NCBI RefSeq assembly: GCF_026127265.1
Contig: NZ_WWFG01000006.1
Coordinates: 124,001-188,000 of the forward strand
Direction of reading: 5' to 3'
DNA: 64,000 nt
DNA from: Nostoc sp. KVJ3
GTDB taxonomy: Bacteria; Cyanobacteriota; Cyanobacteriia; Cyanobacteriales; Nostocaceae
Shown here: piece after piece, positions 1-9,160 of the stretch
How the letters are laid out: each line of letters starts with the position of its first letter
Position numbering within the stretch: the first letter of the stretch is position 1
Notes under the pieces: model-generated
Database searches by the model: none
What the model was told of the DNA's origin: nothing
Seen by the model: only the letters and a program-made list of their open reading frames with translations
Program-made: the position numbers and the translations under genes

Positions 1-14
1 ACGTTTTCATGTTG

Positions 15-1355
15 TTAGCTGTAGCGCCTCCAAAACTTGACTTTCAAACCATCCCTTGGACGAGAAAATGGTAGTACTAAGCGTTCTAGATTTTGTCCAG
101 GAAGTATTTCCCATTCATAGTCACGGATCAATAATACGGCAAACAGTTTCATTTCTAACCGAGCAAACTCTTTACCTAAACATTCTCGAATTCCACCACC
201 AAAAGGAATATAGCTTCCAACCCTTTGTTTGTCTTGAATGGATTCAGATGCAAAACGTTGTGGGTCAAATTGTTGAGATTGAGCGTAAACATTCTCGTCT
301 TGATGAGTTTCCTGAATTTGGTAAAATACGTCCCAGCCTTGGGGGATACGGTATCCAGCAAACTCACTTTCCTTAAGTACTTTACGCGAACCGCTACGAA
401 CGACTGGAGGCAGTATTCGTAGGACTTCCTTTAGCACAAGCTCTAGATAGGTCATTTGCTTAAGACATTCTGGTGTCAGCAGTTGTGCGTGTCCAATTTT
501 CGCTTGTTCCAGACGTGCTGTTTGCCACACCTGTGGATGTTGAGCTAACAATAAACATAAGGAAGTTAGTGCTGATGTTAAAGTTTCGTGTCCAGCAACA
601 AGCATTGCTAACACGTTATCTTTCACGTCCTCAATGCTCAGACGATTCCCTTCCTCATCTTGTGCAAGTAATAGAATTCCTAAAACATCTCGATGGGCAA
701 TAGGTTGTTTTTGACGTTGAACAATTAACTGATCAAATTGCACAAGAAGCTGCTCTCGCGCACGAACTGCACGAGCAAACTTGCTTAGAGGAAATTGAAT
801 CGGAATAGATAATAATCCATTACTCCAAGCCTCGTAAATTTTTTCCAAGTTCTCATTTGCGGCATTATCAACACCTATAAACAACCTACAGGCAATATCA
901 AGTGTGTATTTTTTCAGTTCAGGATACCAAGTGAAAGTTTTCATCTCTTCCCATTTATGCAGATAACGATGGGTCAACTGTTCCATTGTTTTGGCATAAT
1001 CAGCTAACGCTCTTGGCTCAAAGGACTTGAACAAGTGTTTACGAAGTTTTTGGTGAGTAGTACCTGTCTTGACTCCAATTGAGTTGGCTCCTAGTAGCAC
1101 CTCAAAACTTGTAGTATTAGTCATCTCAAATCGCTGACTTTCATTAGTGAATAGGAAACGTGTGGCATCTGCCCCAATTAAGACAATCGTTGGGCGACCA
1201 AATAGATGGGTTTTGAAGACTGCTCCATATTGCTTTTGTCGCTGCCCAATAAAACGTGCTGGCTCTTGCAAATAACTAATAGATTCGCCAATGATGGGCA
1301 AACCGAAGCGACCAGGGGGTAATGGCAGTGTTCGTCCGCTTGAAAAGCTAGTCAT
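15..1355 (-). CDS. Cytochrome P450 (CYP120-like)
   Basis: Haem-thiolate monooxygenase. Numbering the 450-residue open frame that begins at the GTG at 1367, the I-helix motif AGHET is at 258-262, the ExxR pair is E314/R317 (LKEVLRILPP), and the haem loop FGGGIRECLG has its cysteine near 396. The proline-rich start LPLPPGRFGLPIIGE is the usual hinge before the fold. Length and motif spacing are normal for a soluble bacterial P450. It most resembles cyanobacterial CYP120-type enzymes that oxidise retinoid or terpenoid substrates; the substrate here is inference. The ATG at 1355 is preferred over the GTG at 1367. The gene is divergent from a TetR regulator, and a perfect palindrome sits between the two, so control by that regulator is likely. 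Confidence 0.93.
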   Translation of the reverse strand: MTSFSSGRTLPLPPGRFGLPIIGESISYLQEPARFIGQRQKQYGAVFKTHLFGRPTIVLIGADATRFLFTNESQRFEMTNTTSFEVLLGANSIGVKTGTTHQKLRKHLFKSFEPRALADYAKTMEQLTHRYLHKWEEMKTFTWYPELKKYTLDIACRLFIGVDNAANENLEKIYEAWSNGLLSIPIQFPLSKFARAVRAREQLLVQFDQLIVQRQKQPIAHRDVLGILLLAQDEEGNRLSIEDVKDNVLAMLVAGHETLTSALTSLCLLLAQHPQVWQTARLEQAKIGHAQLLTPECLKQMTYLELVLKEVLRILPPVVRSGSRKVLKESEFAGYRIPQGWDVFYQIQETHQDENVYAQSQQFDPQRFASESIQDKQRVGSYIPFGGGIRECLGKEFARLEMKLFAVLLIRDYEWEILPGQNLERLVLPFSRPRDGLKVKFWRRYS

Positions 1356-1389
1356 GTTTTTTCTCACTTTTGAGTGAATAGAAGTTATA

Positions 1390-1410
1390 TTTACGATACG
1401 GTATCGTAAA
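1390..1410. promoter_or_regulatory. Palindromic operator between P450 and TetR genes
   Basis: Perfect inverted repeat with arms TTTACGATAC and GTATCGTAAA around a single central G. It lies 35 bp upstream of the P450 ATG and 71 bp upstream of the TetR ATG. Its size and position are typical of a TetR-family operator that controls both divergent promoters. The binding assignment is inference. Confidence 0.8.
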
Positions 1411-1480
1411 ATATAAGAGAAGTCAACTCAATAACTGTTTGCAAGTTGTTTAAATACCGATGCCTTGAGATGATAATTGC

Positions 1481-2059
1481 ATGAATAAACCCGCGAAAAA
1501 TCTGCCAGGACGACCTCGTAACCTTCAATCTCATCAAGCCATTCTACAAGCAAGCTTGGAACTACTATCAGAAGTAGGATATGAACGTACAAGTATTGAC
1601 GCAATTGCAGTCCGTGCAGGGGTTAGTAAACCCACTATTTACCGACGCTACAAAGGTAAAGAAGAACTGATTGCATCGGCAATAGAAAGTTTTAGAGAAG
1701 AAGTTATTATCCCTGATACTGGTCATCTTTGGGATGATATTGATGCTCTGATTGAGAATGCCGCGCAAGTTACACTTAGTCCTTTGGGACGGCAGACTGT
1801 TGCCATGATTATCAGTAGTGCCTCAACTAGTCCTCAATTTGCTGAAATTTATTGGACAAAATATCTGCAACCTCGACGGCAAGCTTTTGCTGTTGTAATT
1901 GAACGAGCAAAAGTCAGAAATGAAGTTCACGCAGATTTAGATCCTAGTTTAGTTTTTGATATGATGAGTGGAATTATGCTTTATGCACAAATTTTTCAAC
2001 CTCAGACTGAGCCTTGGCAAGTATATGTTAGTCGTGCAATACATCTTTTAATCAAGTAG
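1481..2059 (+). CDS. TetR/AcrR-family transcriptional regulator
   Basis: 192 residues. The N-terminal DNA-binding domain (about residues 14-62) has the TetR pattern: helix AILQASLELLSEVGYE, then the helix-turn-helix SIDAIAVRAGVSKPTIYRRY, then KEELIASAI. The remaining 130 residues form the helical ligand-binding and dimerisation half, which gives no clue to the inducer. The gene is divergent from the P450 gene, and the palindrome at 1390-1410 between them is its probable operator. It is therefore probably a ligand-relieved repressor of the P450 gene and of itself. No gene follows immediately in the same direction, so it appears monocistronic. Confidence 0.93.
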   Translation: MNKPAKNLPGRPRNLQSHQAILQASLELLSEVGYERTSIDAIAVRAGVSKPTIYRRYKGKEELIASAIESFREEVIIPDTGHLWDDIDALIENAAQVTLSPLGRQTVAMIISSASTSPQFAEIYWTKYLQPRRQAFAVVIERAKVRNEVHADLDPSLVFDMMSGIMLYAQIFQPQTEPWQVYVSRAIHLLIK

Positions 2060-2095
2060 CACGATGATGCCAAGTAGAACAGAGTCAATCAGCTT

Positions 2096-2188
2096 CTCTA
2101 CGAGACGCTGCGCGAACGTTGTCAGGAAAAAATCAAGCCACTGGTGAAAAGGTGAAAGGCTGTCATCTTCGCGCAGCGTCTTGTAGAG
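2096..2188. repeat. Inverted repeat pair (cyanobacterial palindromic repeat)
   Basis: The 21-bp arm at 2096-2116 (starts CTCTACGAGACGCTGCG) recurs inverted at 2168-2188 with one mismatch, about 50 bp apart. GC-rich palindromic units of this kind are scattered in Nostoc-like genomes; related shards appear at 11850 (GGGACGCTGCACGAACG) and 58863 (CGCGGAGCGTGCCGAAGG). Probably a MITE-like or stem-loop repeat. Confidence 0.65.
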
Positions 2189-2631
2189 CAGGTACTTGTT
2201 CCGCCGCGCCCATCGCTCAAAATGAATTTTCTGACAAGAAAGCGATCGCTAATCAAACTCAGGGGCTTGTAGAACAGGGTCAATCTGCTTTCTTGCCAGG
2301 AGAAAACGAAGTTTCAGGTGCAGAAGTCAAAGCGGATCATGAGGGTGAAAGTTCTGCCACGCCTGTCCCCAGTGCTGAAAAATGGTCACATGAGGCAATT
2401 GTAGCTAGGTCAAATGTACGACCTGAGTGTATGCAGAAATTGAAAGTCGCAGCGAATTCTCTTCAGAATCCGGGCTTCGACTTCTTGCAGGAATGCTGGA
2501 ATGATGATCCGGCTTTCCAGATTGCGATCAAGGAACTGCTGGTGAAGTTTCCGCAGTGGGGGATTGGTAATAATTGCGTTATCGTAGCGGGGCGCAACCC
2601 ATTGCGACTTGCTAATTGCGAATTGGTTTGA
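2119..2631 (+). CDS. Doubtful open reading frame, probable gene remnant
   Basis: A 170-codon frame that starts at a TTG inside the palindromic repeat, runs through the second arm and ends in an AATTGCGAATT-type repeat (CGACTTGCTAATTGCGAATTGG). Only the C-terminal third (around FDFLQECWNDDPAFQIAIKELLVKF) looks like real protein; it reads like an amphipathic tail of a larger plasmid or phage-type protein. There is no credible ribosome site or recognisable domain. I keep it as a likely remnant rather than a functional gene. Confidence 0.2.
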   Translation: MSGKNQATGEKVKGCHLRAASCRAGTCSAAPIAQNEFSDKKAIANQTQGLVEQGQSAFLPGENEVSGAEVKADHEGESSATPVPSAEKWSHEAIVARSNVRPECMQKLKVAANSLQNPGFDFLQECWNDDPAFQIAIKELLVKFPQWGIGNNCVIVAGRNPLRLANCELV

Positions 2632-2692
2632 CATCTCCGATACTGAACTAAAGCGGTTACAGTGTCGGAGATGTCACAAAAAGAATATGGTT

Positions 2693-5055
2693 TTAAACTT
2701 TGACCAATGAACCTTTCTTGATGAAATTACCTACAAGATTATCGACCTTGATAAACTTAGTTGAATCTTCTTGTGGAGTGTCAAAGTTACAAGCGATGGT
2801 GCTGTAGTTCAGTGTGGCAGTGGCATAGTAAGTAGAGTTATTGTAAATGCCGCCACCTTCACCAGACTGTTTTTTGCCAGAAATAAGTTCGATTGCGAAA
2901 GCTTTATTGTGCTTGATAATGCTGTTGCCCACTGTTAAGGTTGCATTATTGTAGATGCCACCGCCTAAGTGTGCCTGATTGTCACTAATAGTACTATCAC
3001 TCACCTTAACGATTCCTAAGCCATCGTATGTAATAAGAACGTCATAATCACTGCCTTTAAGGAAGTACATTGTCTTACCAAAGTCTTGATCAGCATCATT
3101 GTAGATGCCACCGCCAGCCGTCCCTGCCTTATTGCCATTAATATTGCTATGACTCACATTAACGATACCGAATGTATTGTACCTGCTGATCACCTCGTTC
3201 AAGTCAGGGTTGGAGACGGAGAACTCGTTAAAGTCAGGGTTGGAGACGGAGAACTCGTTAAAGCTAGAGTTGTAGATCCCACCACCGTAGTTTGTGGCAG
3301 AGTTATGACTGATACTGCTGTAACTCACAGATAGAGTGCCATAATTGTAGATGCCACCTCCAGTAGATGCAGAATTGTCACTGATAATACTCTTAATAAC
3401 CGTAACATTGCCATAAGCTATAGAATCAGGTGATTTGTAACCTGGGTAGGTAAAACCTCCGTTATAGATGCCACCGCCGCCGCTTTTTGCTGTGTTGCCA
3501 CTAATGATGCTATTGCTCAGGTTTATAATACTAAAATCATAGATACCGCCGCCGTCTTCCCCTGACGAATTGCCACTAATGATGCTGTTACTCACGCTTA
3601 TAGTGTCAGGGGCAACATTATTCTCACCGTTGTTGGGAGAAGTATAGATGCCGCCGCCATCTGTCACTGCCGAATTGCCACTAATGATGCTGTTAGTTAC
3701 AGCTACACCAAGAGTAGGAATAAAAGTCTCGGCATTGCCATTTATGGCGCCGGTGGGATCATAAATTCCATTACCGAAGTCACTGTCAGCGATTCCACCA
3801 CCGACCCCGGCATGGTTATCACTGATAATACTATTGTTGACGGTTATGTTAAATGGTGATGAAGTGGAGGAGTAATCGCTCGCGCTATTGATGCCACCGC
3901 CTCCCCGCCTGCGGTGTTGCCAATGATGGCACTATAGTTCAGCGTCACGCATGGTGATGAAGTGGGGGAGTAATCGTTCGCGCTATTGATGCCACCGCCT
4001 CCCCCGCCTGCGGTGTTGCCAATGATGGCACTATAGTTCAGCGTCACGCGTCCAGCCTCGTTGTCAATGCCGCCTCCTGTGCCTGCTGTGTTGCCACTAA
4101 TAGTGCTATGATTTACTGTGGTTATAGCGTTGCCTGAGTTAAAGATGGCACCGCCGTTATAAGTTGCAGTATTGTCAGTAATGGTGCTATTTTCCAGAAG
4201 GGCGCTTAATTTGGAGCCGACAGATTGTGCTTCTATAATGATACCGCCGCCGTTATCTGCCGAATTGTCAGTAATGGTGCTGTTTTGCACTGTCAGCTTG
4301 CCAGCGTTGTAAATGCCGCCGCCCTCGCCCAGACCTAATGCTACTTGAAAGTTAGATGATGTTGCAGTGTTGTCAGTAATGGTGCTGTTTTGCACTGTCA
4401 GGTTGCCAGAGTTATAAATGCCGCCGCCGTCGCTTATTTGAATCTGAATGCTATAAATTACATTGTTGCCACTGATAGTGCTGTGGTTGAGTGTAAGGTT
4501 GCCAGAGTTGTAAATGCCGCCGCCCTCGCTGGTAGATAGATCATTATTACTGTTAGCGACGGTGTTTACATTGTTGCCACTGATAGTACTGTGGTTGAGT
4601 GTAAGGTTGCCAGAGTTGTAAATGCCGCCGCCCTCGCCGCCAAATAGTTGTCCATTGAGTATTATGTTATTGGTTACAGTGTTACCAGCGATGATGGTAT
4701 TGTTCAAGGTCAGGACACCTTCATTGGAGATAGCACCGCCCCCTGCTGTACCTTTGTAACTATTGGTAATAGTCAACCCGTTGATTGCAGCAGTTACACC
4801 ACTAGCAATATCAAAGACACGTGTCGCACTATTATCACTAATAGTTAGTAAGTTGGGATTTGTACCTTGAATGGTAAGGTCATCTGTGATACTTAGACCA
4901 CTAGCAGTCAAACTGATGGTATGAGCAAGTCCGTCATTAAACAGTCCACCAAAATTGATGATGTCTTTTCCTGACAGGGCATTAGCATCTAGAATTCCCT
5001 GCCGCAGTGAACCAGCACCACTATTGTTGGTATTAGTAACGCTAAATGTAGCCAT
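2693..5055 (-). pseudogene. Right-handed beta-helix repeat protein, frameshifted
   Basis: One gene read in two frames (5055 to 3844, then through about 3843 to 2693). The start MATFSVTNTNNSGAGSLRQ is the usual opening of cyanobacterial exported beta-helix proteins. It is followed by some 25 rungs of the pattern GGGIYN-SGNLTLNHSTISGN, the signature of a parallel beta-helix surface or adhesin-like protein. Near its middle a stretch of about 100 bp is present twice, almost identical (3850-3930 and 3950-4050). The upstream copy on the coding strand has five C/G in the run at 4001-4005, the next copy has four at 3903-3906. That one-base loss throws the frame; repairing it would give about 787 residues. 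Could be true decay, phase variation in a homopolymer or a sequencing error. No classical signal peptide is visible. Confidence 0.8.
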
Positions 5056-5398
5056 TAGTACTACTCCGATTTGGATTCAGGTGTATAAAAATTGCGCTGA
5101 ATCTTTGTCATGATAGTACTACGACTAAAGAATATTTATTCTACTTCTTACGGAGTATTTAGGTATTAGTTTCTTCAAAGAGATGAACTTTTACGCATAC
5201 CCCCATTTAGAAGCTGCGGCATTTCAGCATCAATGTCGGTGCAGATGGCGCAAAGTGTGGTAGTTCCATGTTTGATATCCTTCTTAAGGAAAATATGTAG
5301 CTATCCAAGGTCTATCTATATACACAGATGTATTTATTAAAGACCGCGAATAGCGGAAGATTAACTAAAACTCTAAGTAAACTGAGGACATTTTCACT
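5056..5398. other. Intergenic region, divergent promoters
   Basis: About 340 bp between the divergent beta-helix and oxidoreductase genes. AT-rich, with no open frame worth calling and no strong hairpin. It presumably holds both promoters, but no convincing -35/-10 pair was identified. Confidence 0.5.
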
Positions 5399-6345
5399 GT
5401 GAGCAAAATCCGTGCTGTGATTGTTGACCCAAATGTGCCAGGGCGTTTAGCACTTGGGGAGGTAGATGCACCGATAGCCGCACCCAATGAAGCACTCGTG
5501 AGAGTTGCAGCAGTTTCTCTCAACCGGGGAGAAGTAAGACGTTCAATGAATGCGGATGCTGGTTGGCGACCTGGTTGGGATTTGGCTGGTACAGTTGAAA
5601 CTCCTGCTACCGATGGCTCTGGGCCAGCAAAAGGTTCACGTGTGGTAGGATTGGTGCGTTCCGGCGCTTGGGGGAACTGGTATCGGTGACGACGAATGCT
5701 TTAGCAGAACTGCCGGAGTCAGTATCATTTGCTCAAGCGGCAACATTACCTGTAGCAGGTCTAACTGCTTACCATGCTCTACTAAAAGGTGGTTCGCTGT
5801 TGGGTCGCTCAATTCTAATTACGGGGGCATCGGGTGGTGTTGGGAACTTTGCTATCCAGTTGGCGCGATTGAGTGGAGCGCAAGTTGTGGGTTACATTCG
5901 TCAAGCGGGTTATGAATCTATAGTAAAAGAAGCGGGGGCGCAATCAGTAGTAATTGGGGAAGACTTATTACCCGCAATTGAATATGGGCCATATCATCTG
6001 ATATTAGAATCAGTGGGAGGTAGTACCTTATCAACAGCCCTGAAATTACTCGCACCGGATGGTGTAACAGTGCTATTTGGAACTTCAGGGGGCTCGGAAG
6101 TAACATTCGATGCTTCGCAGTTTTACGCAACTGCGGGTGCTAGCCTCTATGCTCTGCTTCTGTTCCACGAACTTCAACGCGAATCAGCGGCGGTGGGACT
6201 GAAACGGCTTTTAAAGCTTATTGAAGCAGGTCAGTTACGTCCTCATATTGATGTAGAAGCTTCTTGGACAGAGATTGGAGATTTAGCTCAACAACTGCTT
6301 GACAGACGTTTTCCTGGGAAAGCTGTTTTATACGTTTCGACTTAA
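5399..6345 (+). pseudogene. Zinc-free MDR alcohol dehydrogenase / quinone oxidoreductase, frameshifted
   Basis: Medium-chain dehydrogenase/reductase of the NADPH:quinone oxidoreductase type. The N-terminal GroES-like part (SKIRAVIVDPNVPGRL...WRPGWDLAGTVE) lies in one frame and ends GAWGNWYR-stop at 5689. The Rossmann half, with the nucleotide-binding motif ITGASGGVGNFAIQLAR, lies in the next frame from about 5671 (GELVSVTTNALAELP) to 6345. The joint is a run of five G at 5670-5674; a sixth G would restore ...GAWGELVSVTTNA and a product of about 315 residues. The start is a GTG. Either a recent pseudogene or a homopolymer sequencing error. It precedes an HlyD gene by 33 bp on the same strand, so co-transcription is possible. 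Confidence 0.85.
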
Positions 6346-6378
6346 TCAATCTACTGTTTTTTTGTAAAACATTCCAAG

Positions 6379-7428
6379 ATGAAACTTAAAAATTTTTTAC
6401 AACAGTCCCAAAAAGTTACAATATCACCATCAGAAAAAACTTCTGTATCGTCGCAGCAGGAGGCAACCAAGACTTCTACTGAATCGAATAATACTCTGAA
6501 GTCAAAATTATCACTTTCTTGGATTCGATATCTGCTACTACTTACAGGGTCGGGATTATTATTGGGTGGACTGACAATTTATTTAGTCAGTTATGCTTAC
6601 CCGGAATGGCTTGATAGACAAAGATATTTAGAAACTGATAATGCTCATGTCACCGCAGATATCAACCCTGTGACGACTCGTGTAGCAGGAACAGTCACTG
6701 AAATTGGGTTTAATGAGAATCAAATGGTATCTCCGGGCATGGTACTATTGAAACTTGATAAAAGCAATTATCAATTATCTCTGGCTCAGGCAAAAACATC
6801 TCTAGAATTAGCTAAACAGCAAGCAGGATTGGCACGGGAAAAGATTTCCAAAATTGTGGTTGATATTCCCCAATCACAGGCAGTCCCTAAAAATAAAAAT
6901 GCTCAAATAGAACAACAAGCTTTAATTAAAAAAAGAACTTTACAAGCACAAGTCCTCAATCAGCAAAAGAAACTAAATGAGCAACAATATAAGATAGCAC
7001 TGACTAATTTCACTCAAAAGCAGATAGAGGTAAAAAAAGCGGAACTGGAGTTAAACTACACTAACATTGCAACTGCTGTTGGAGGAATAGTTGGGAATAA
7101 AAATGTCCTTGTAGGACAGCAGGTGATTCCAGGGCAAACTCTCTTATCAATAATGCAACCACATCCTTGGATCATTGCTTATTTTCCAGAAATGGAGTTA
7201 GAAAAGATACAGCCAGGACGAAAGGTGAAAATTACAGTCTTAGCCTTTGCTAATCGCCAATTTCAAGGCAAGGTAGATAGTATCGCTTTTATGCCAGAAG
7301 ATAATCTGACGAGTAATTCGCTACATGAAATTCCCGTCAAGATTGTGTTTGATGGGTCAAGTATTCAAGGTTATGAATCCCGATTTCATCCGGGAATGTC
7401 AGCAATTGTAAAAGTTGAAATTAAATAA
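6379..7428 (+). CDS. HlyD/EmrA-type membrane fusion protein
   Basis: 349 residues. A charged, glutamine-rich cytoplasmic head is followed by one transmembrane helix (about 54-77, YLLLLTGSGLLLGGLTIYLV). Then comes the periplasmic adaptor fold: the first half of the lipoyl domain (YLETDNAHVTADINPVTTRV), a coiled-coil hairpin rich in K/Q (about 135-225), the second lipoyl half (NYTNIATAVGGIVGNKNV), and a beta-barrel ending in FHPGMSAIVKVEI. This is the architecture of EmrA-like adaptors for MFS drug exporters. No transporter or outer-membrane channel gene follows, so the partner is elsewhere or lost. It lies directly downstream of the frameshifted oxidoreductase. Confidence 0.9.
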   Translation: MKLKNFLQQSQKVTISPSEKTSVSSQQEATKTSTESNNTLKSKLSLSWIRYLLLLTGSGLLLGGLTIYLVSYAYPEWLDRQRYLETDNAHVTADINPVTTRVAGTVTEIGFNENQMVSPGMVLLKLDKSNYQLSLAQAKTSLELAKQQAGLAREKISKIVVDIPQSQAVPKNKNAQIEQQALIKKRTLQAQVLNQQKKLNEQQYKIALTNFTQKQIEVKKAELELNYTNIATAVGGIVGNKNVLVGQQVIPGQTLLSIMQPHPWIIAYFPEMELEKIQPGRKVKITVLAFANRQFQGKVDSIAFMPEDNLTSNSLHEIPVKIVFDGSSIQGYESRFHPGMSAIVKVEIK

Positions 7429-7693
7429 ATTGTTACTAATAGGCAATGGACTGTGTTGTTACAACAGCCGTAGAGCAAACTTGGTGGTTAGCAGTGTATG
7501 GTGTTTGCGGAGGAGGGATAAAGCCTTTCTTAATCGATAATTAACCAAAATTTATCAATTTTGTTTATTAATTTTAAGTATATTTCTAAGTAGAGTCTGG
7601 TAATTCCAAAGAGATGAAGTCAAAGTAAGACTTGATGAGAATGTGAGGAAGTCGAAGTTAATAGTTAATTGCTAAACATAAGAGGAGTCAAAT

Positions 7694-8134
7694 ATGAAGA
7701 TAAATAACTTTTGCTGTTTCATGATTAGGATTGGATTGACTTTAGCTGTGCCAGTAGGGATTTTGACACCACCAGTAATTGCCCAAACTGTCAGTCCATC
7801 GCCAAGTTCTGTAGTAATTTCTTACCAATTCCCGAAAGAAGGAATTACATACATAACAAATGGTTCTTTGACCTACAATGGTGTTGTTTACCCACCGAAT
7901 AAAATTACAATCGTAAATTCGGGCATCGGTATACAACTAACTGTCACAACTGCAAATGGAGTTGACACTCTGACAAAATTTACACTGATTTTGCCTAACA
8001 ACTTGATCCAGAATAGTGCCAAAATCACGGCTGTGGGAATTATAGATAACTTCCTTGCTCCGAATAAAAACAACGATTTTTACAGTCTCCTCAATGGCAC
8101 AGCGACTGTAATCGTAGTAGATCCACCTCATTAA
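7694..8134 (+). CDS. Secreted hypothetical protein
   Basis: 146 residues with an N-terminal signal peptide (hydrophobic MIRIGLTLAVPVGILTPPV, probable cleavage after VIAQ near residue 31). The mature part is beta-rich and rich in Thr/Val/Asn (GITYITNGSLTYNGVVYPPNK). Family not recognised. The start is supported by a good ribosome site, AGAGGAG, 5 bp before the ATG. Isolated on the plus strand between the HlyD gene and a convergent membrane protein gene. Probably an exported beta-sandwich protein of unknown role. Confidence 0.7.
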   Translation: MKINNFCCFMIRIGLTLAVPVGILTPPVIAQTVSPSPSSVVISYQFPKEGITYITNGSLTYNGVVYPPNKITIVNSGIGIQLTVTTANGVDTLTKFTLILPNNLIQNSAKITAVGIIDNFLAPNKNNDFYSLLNGTATVIVVDPPH

Positions 8135-8292
8135 TAACACTTGTATTCATCTTATACTTTGATGTGAGCTGACTTCTGTCTTGGTGTTGCTGAATTAGGG
8201 GATGATTTCGCCCAATTTTTCACGACTTTCAATGGTTACAACCGTCAATTCATCCCGCATTTATGCAACGCCCTGGCTGATCAATCTGATTA

Positions 8293-8646
8293 TTAAAACT
8301 CGTTACCAAAAGAAGCACTCCCAAGAAAGCTAGAAAAAGTAATTAGCATCCAACCGAAACAAATATGTTTTTGGGTTTGCCAATCATATCTATCTTCTAT
8401 TGTCGGGATTGTGTTAGCTTCAACGATTTCTAGTCCCCAATAGCCCAATGCACTGATGCCAAACAACATAGCGCTGACGATGGACAATTTAGCGATGACT
8501 TTGAAAATGCAATTGCTTAAATTAGGCGGTGTTTGAAAGGATTGCCTGTGACGATGATGGATAGCTAGTTCACTTGGCGCTACAACCAAAACACGTCTTG
8601 GCTTTTGTTGAGTGAGTTGAGAGACACTTTGTTTGTTATCAGTCAT
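8293..8646 (-). CDS. Small membrane hypothetical protein
   Basis: 117 residues. The first 45 residues are polar and basic (RRVLVVAPSELAIHHRHRQ). Two hydrophobic segments follow (about 50-68, VIAKLSIVSAMLFGISALGYW, and about 92-112, HICFGWMLITFSSFLGSASF) joined by a loop with acidic residues. A two-helix inner-membrane protein is predicted. Family not recognised. Similar small proteins sit beside HlyD-type secretion genes in cyanobacteria, but here the gene is convergent and any link is a guess. Confidence 0.55.
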   Translation of the reverse strand: MTDNKQSVSQLTQQKPRRVLVVAPSELAIHHRHRQSFQTPPNLSNCIFKVIAKLSIVSAMLFGISALGYWGLEIVEANTIPTIEDRYDWQTQKHICFGWMLITFSSFLGSASFGNEF

Positions 8647-8929
8647 AGATCAAACCAAAGCCTGTTGGTTGTAGCTAGATTAGTTTAAGTAATTATATTG
8701 TAAACTTTTGTCAGGTGAATGTGGTTAAATTTACATAAAATTTCCACATTCAGAAAAGATATTCTAATGGTCAAGCGATGTCATACGAAAAAACCCAGAG
8801 GACAAACAAGCAATTAAGCTGAAAGTCAGTTAGAAATATCCCCCAGTGCGGCGGTATGGGCTGGGGGATACACTTAATCAATCTGCATCGCTGTAGTAAA
8901 TAGGCTGCAATACTTGACGACAAGCTAAT

Positions 8930-9160
8930 TTACAAATGCCGCCAGAAGTTCTTACTGATAGTCTTGAGACTGACTACCTTGGGTTCTGCTGTTGCTTCAG
9001 GGGCATGACCAACAACCACCGCAGCAGCAATTGGTGCGGGTGTCGTTAACAGGGAATTGAGTAATTCTTGCTGATAGTCAATATCTGCTACTGTGCGGTA
9101 AACTCTGTGATAATTTATCTGCATCCCCAAAGGTGTTGGGACAGGGTAAGAGCATCTCAA
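8930..9160 (-). pseudogene. Gene fragment next to ISAs1 element
   Basis: A 76-codon frame whose first 13 codons (MRCSYPVPTPLGM) derive from the ISAs1 end (CTCTTACCCTGTCCCAACAC is a typical ISAs1 terminus). The remainder (INYHRVYRTVADIDYQQELLNSLL...KTISKNFWRHL) looks like the C-terminal tail of an interrupted gene. No family recognised. Called a fragment because it has no start of its own outside the IS. Confidence 0.4.

Noticed and set aside
3844..5055. Regular direct repeats suggesting a CRISPR array
   Set aside because: The repeats are coding rungs (GGGIYN...STISGN) of a beta-helix protein with varied spacing and no unique spacers; no cas genes are near.
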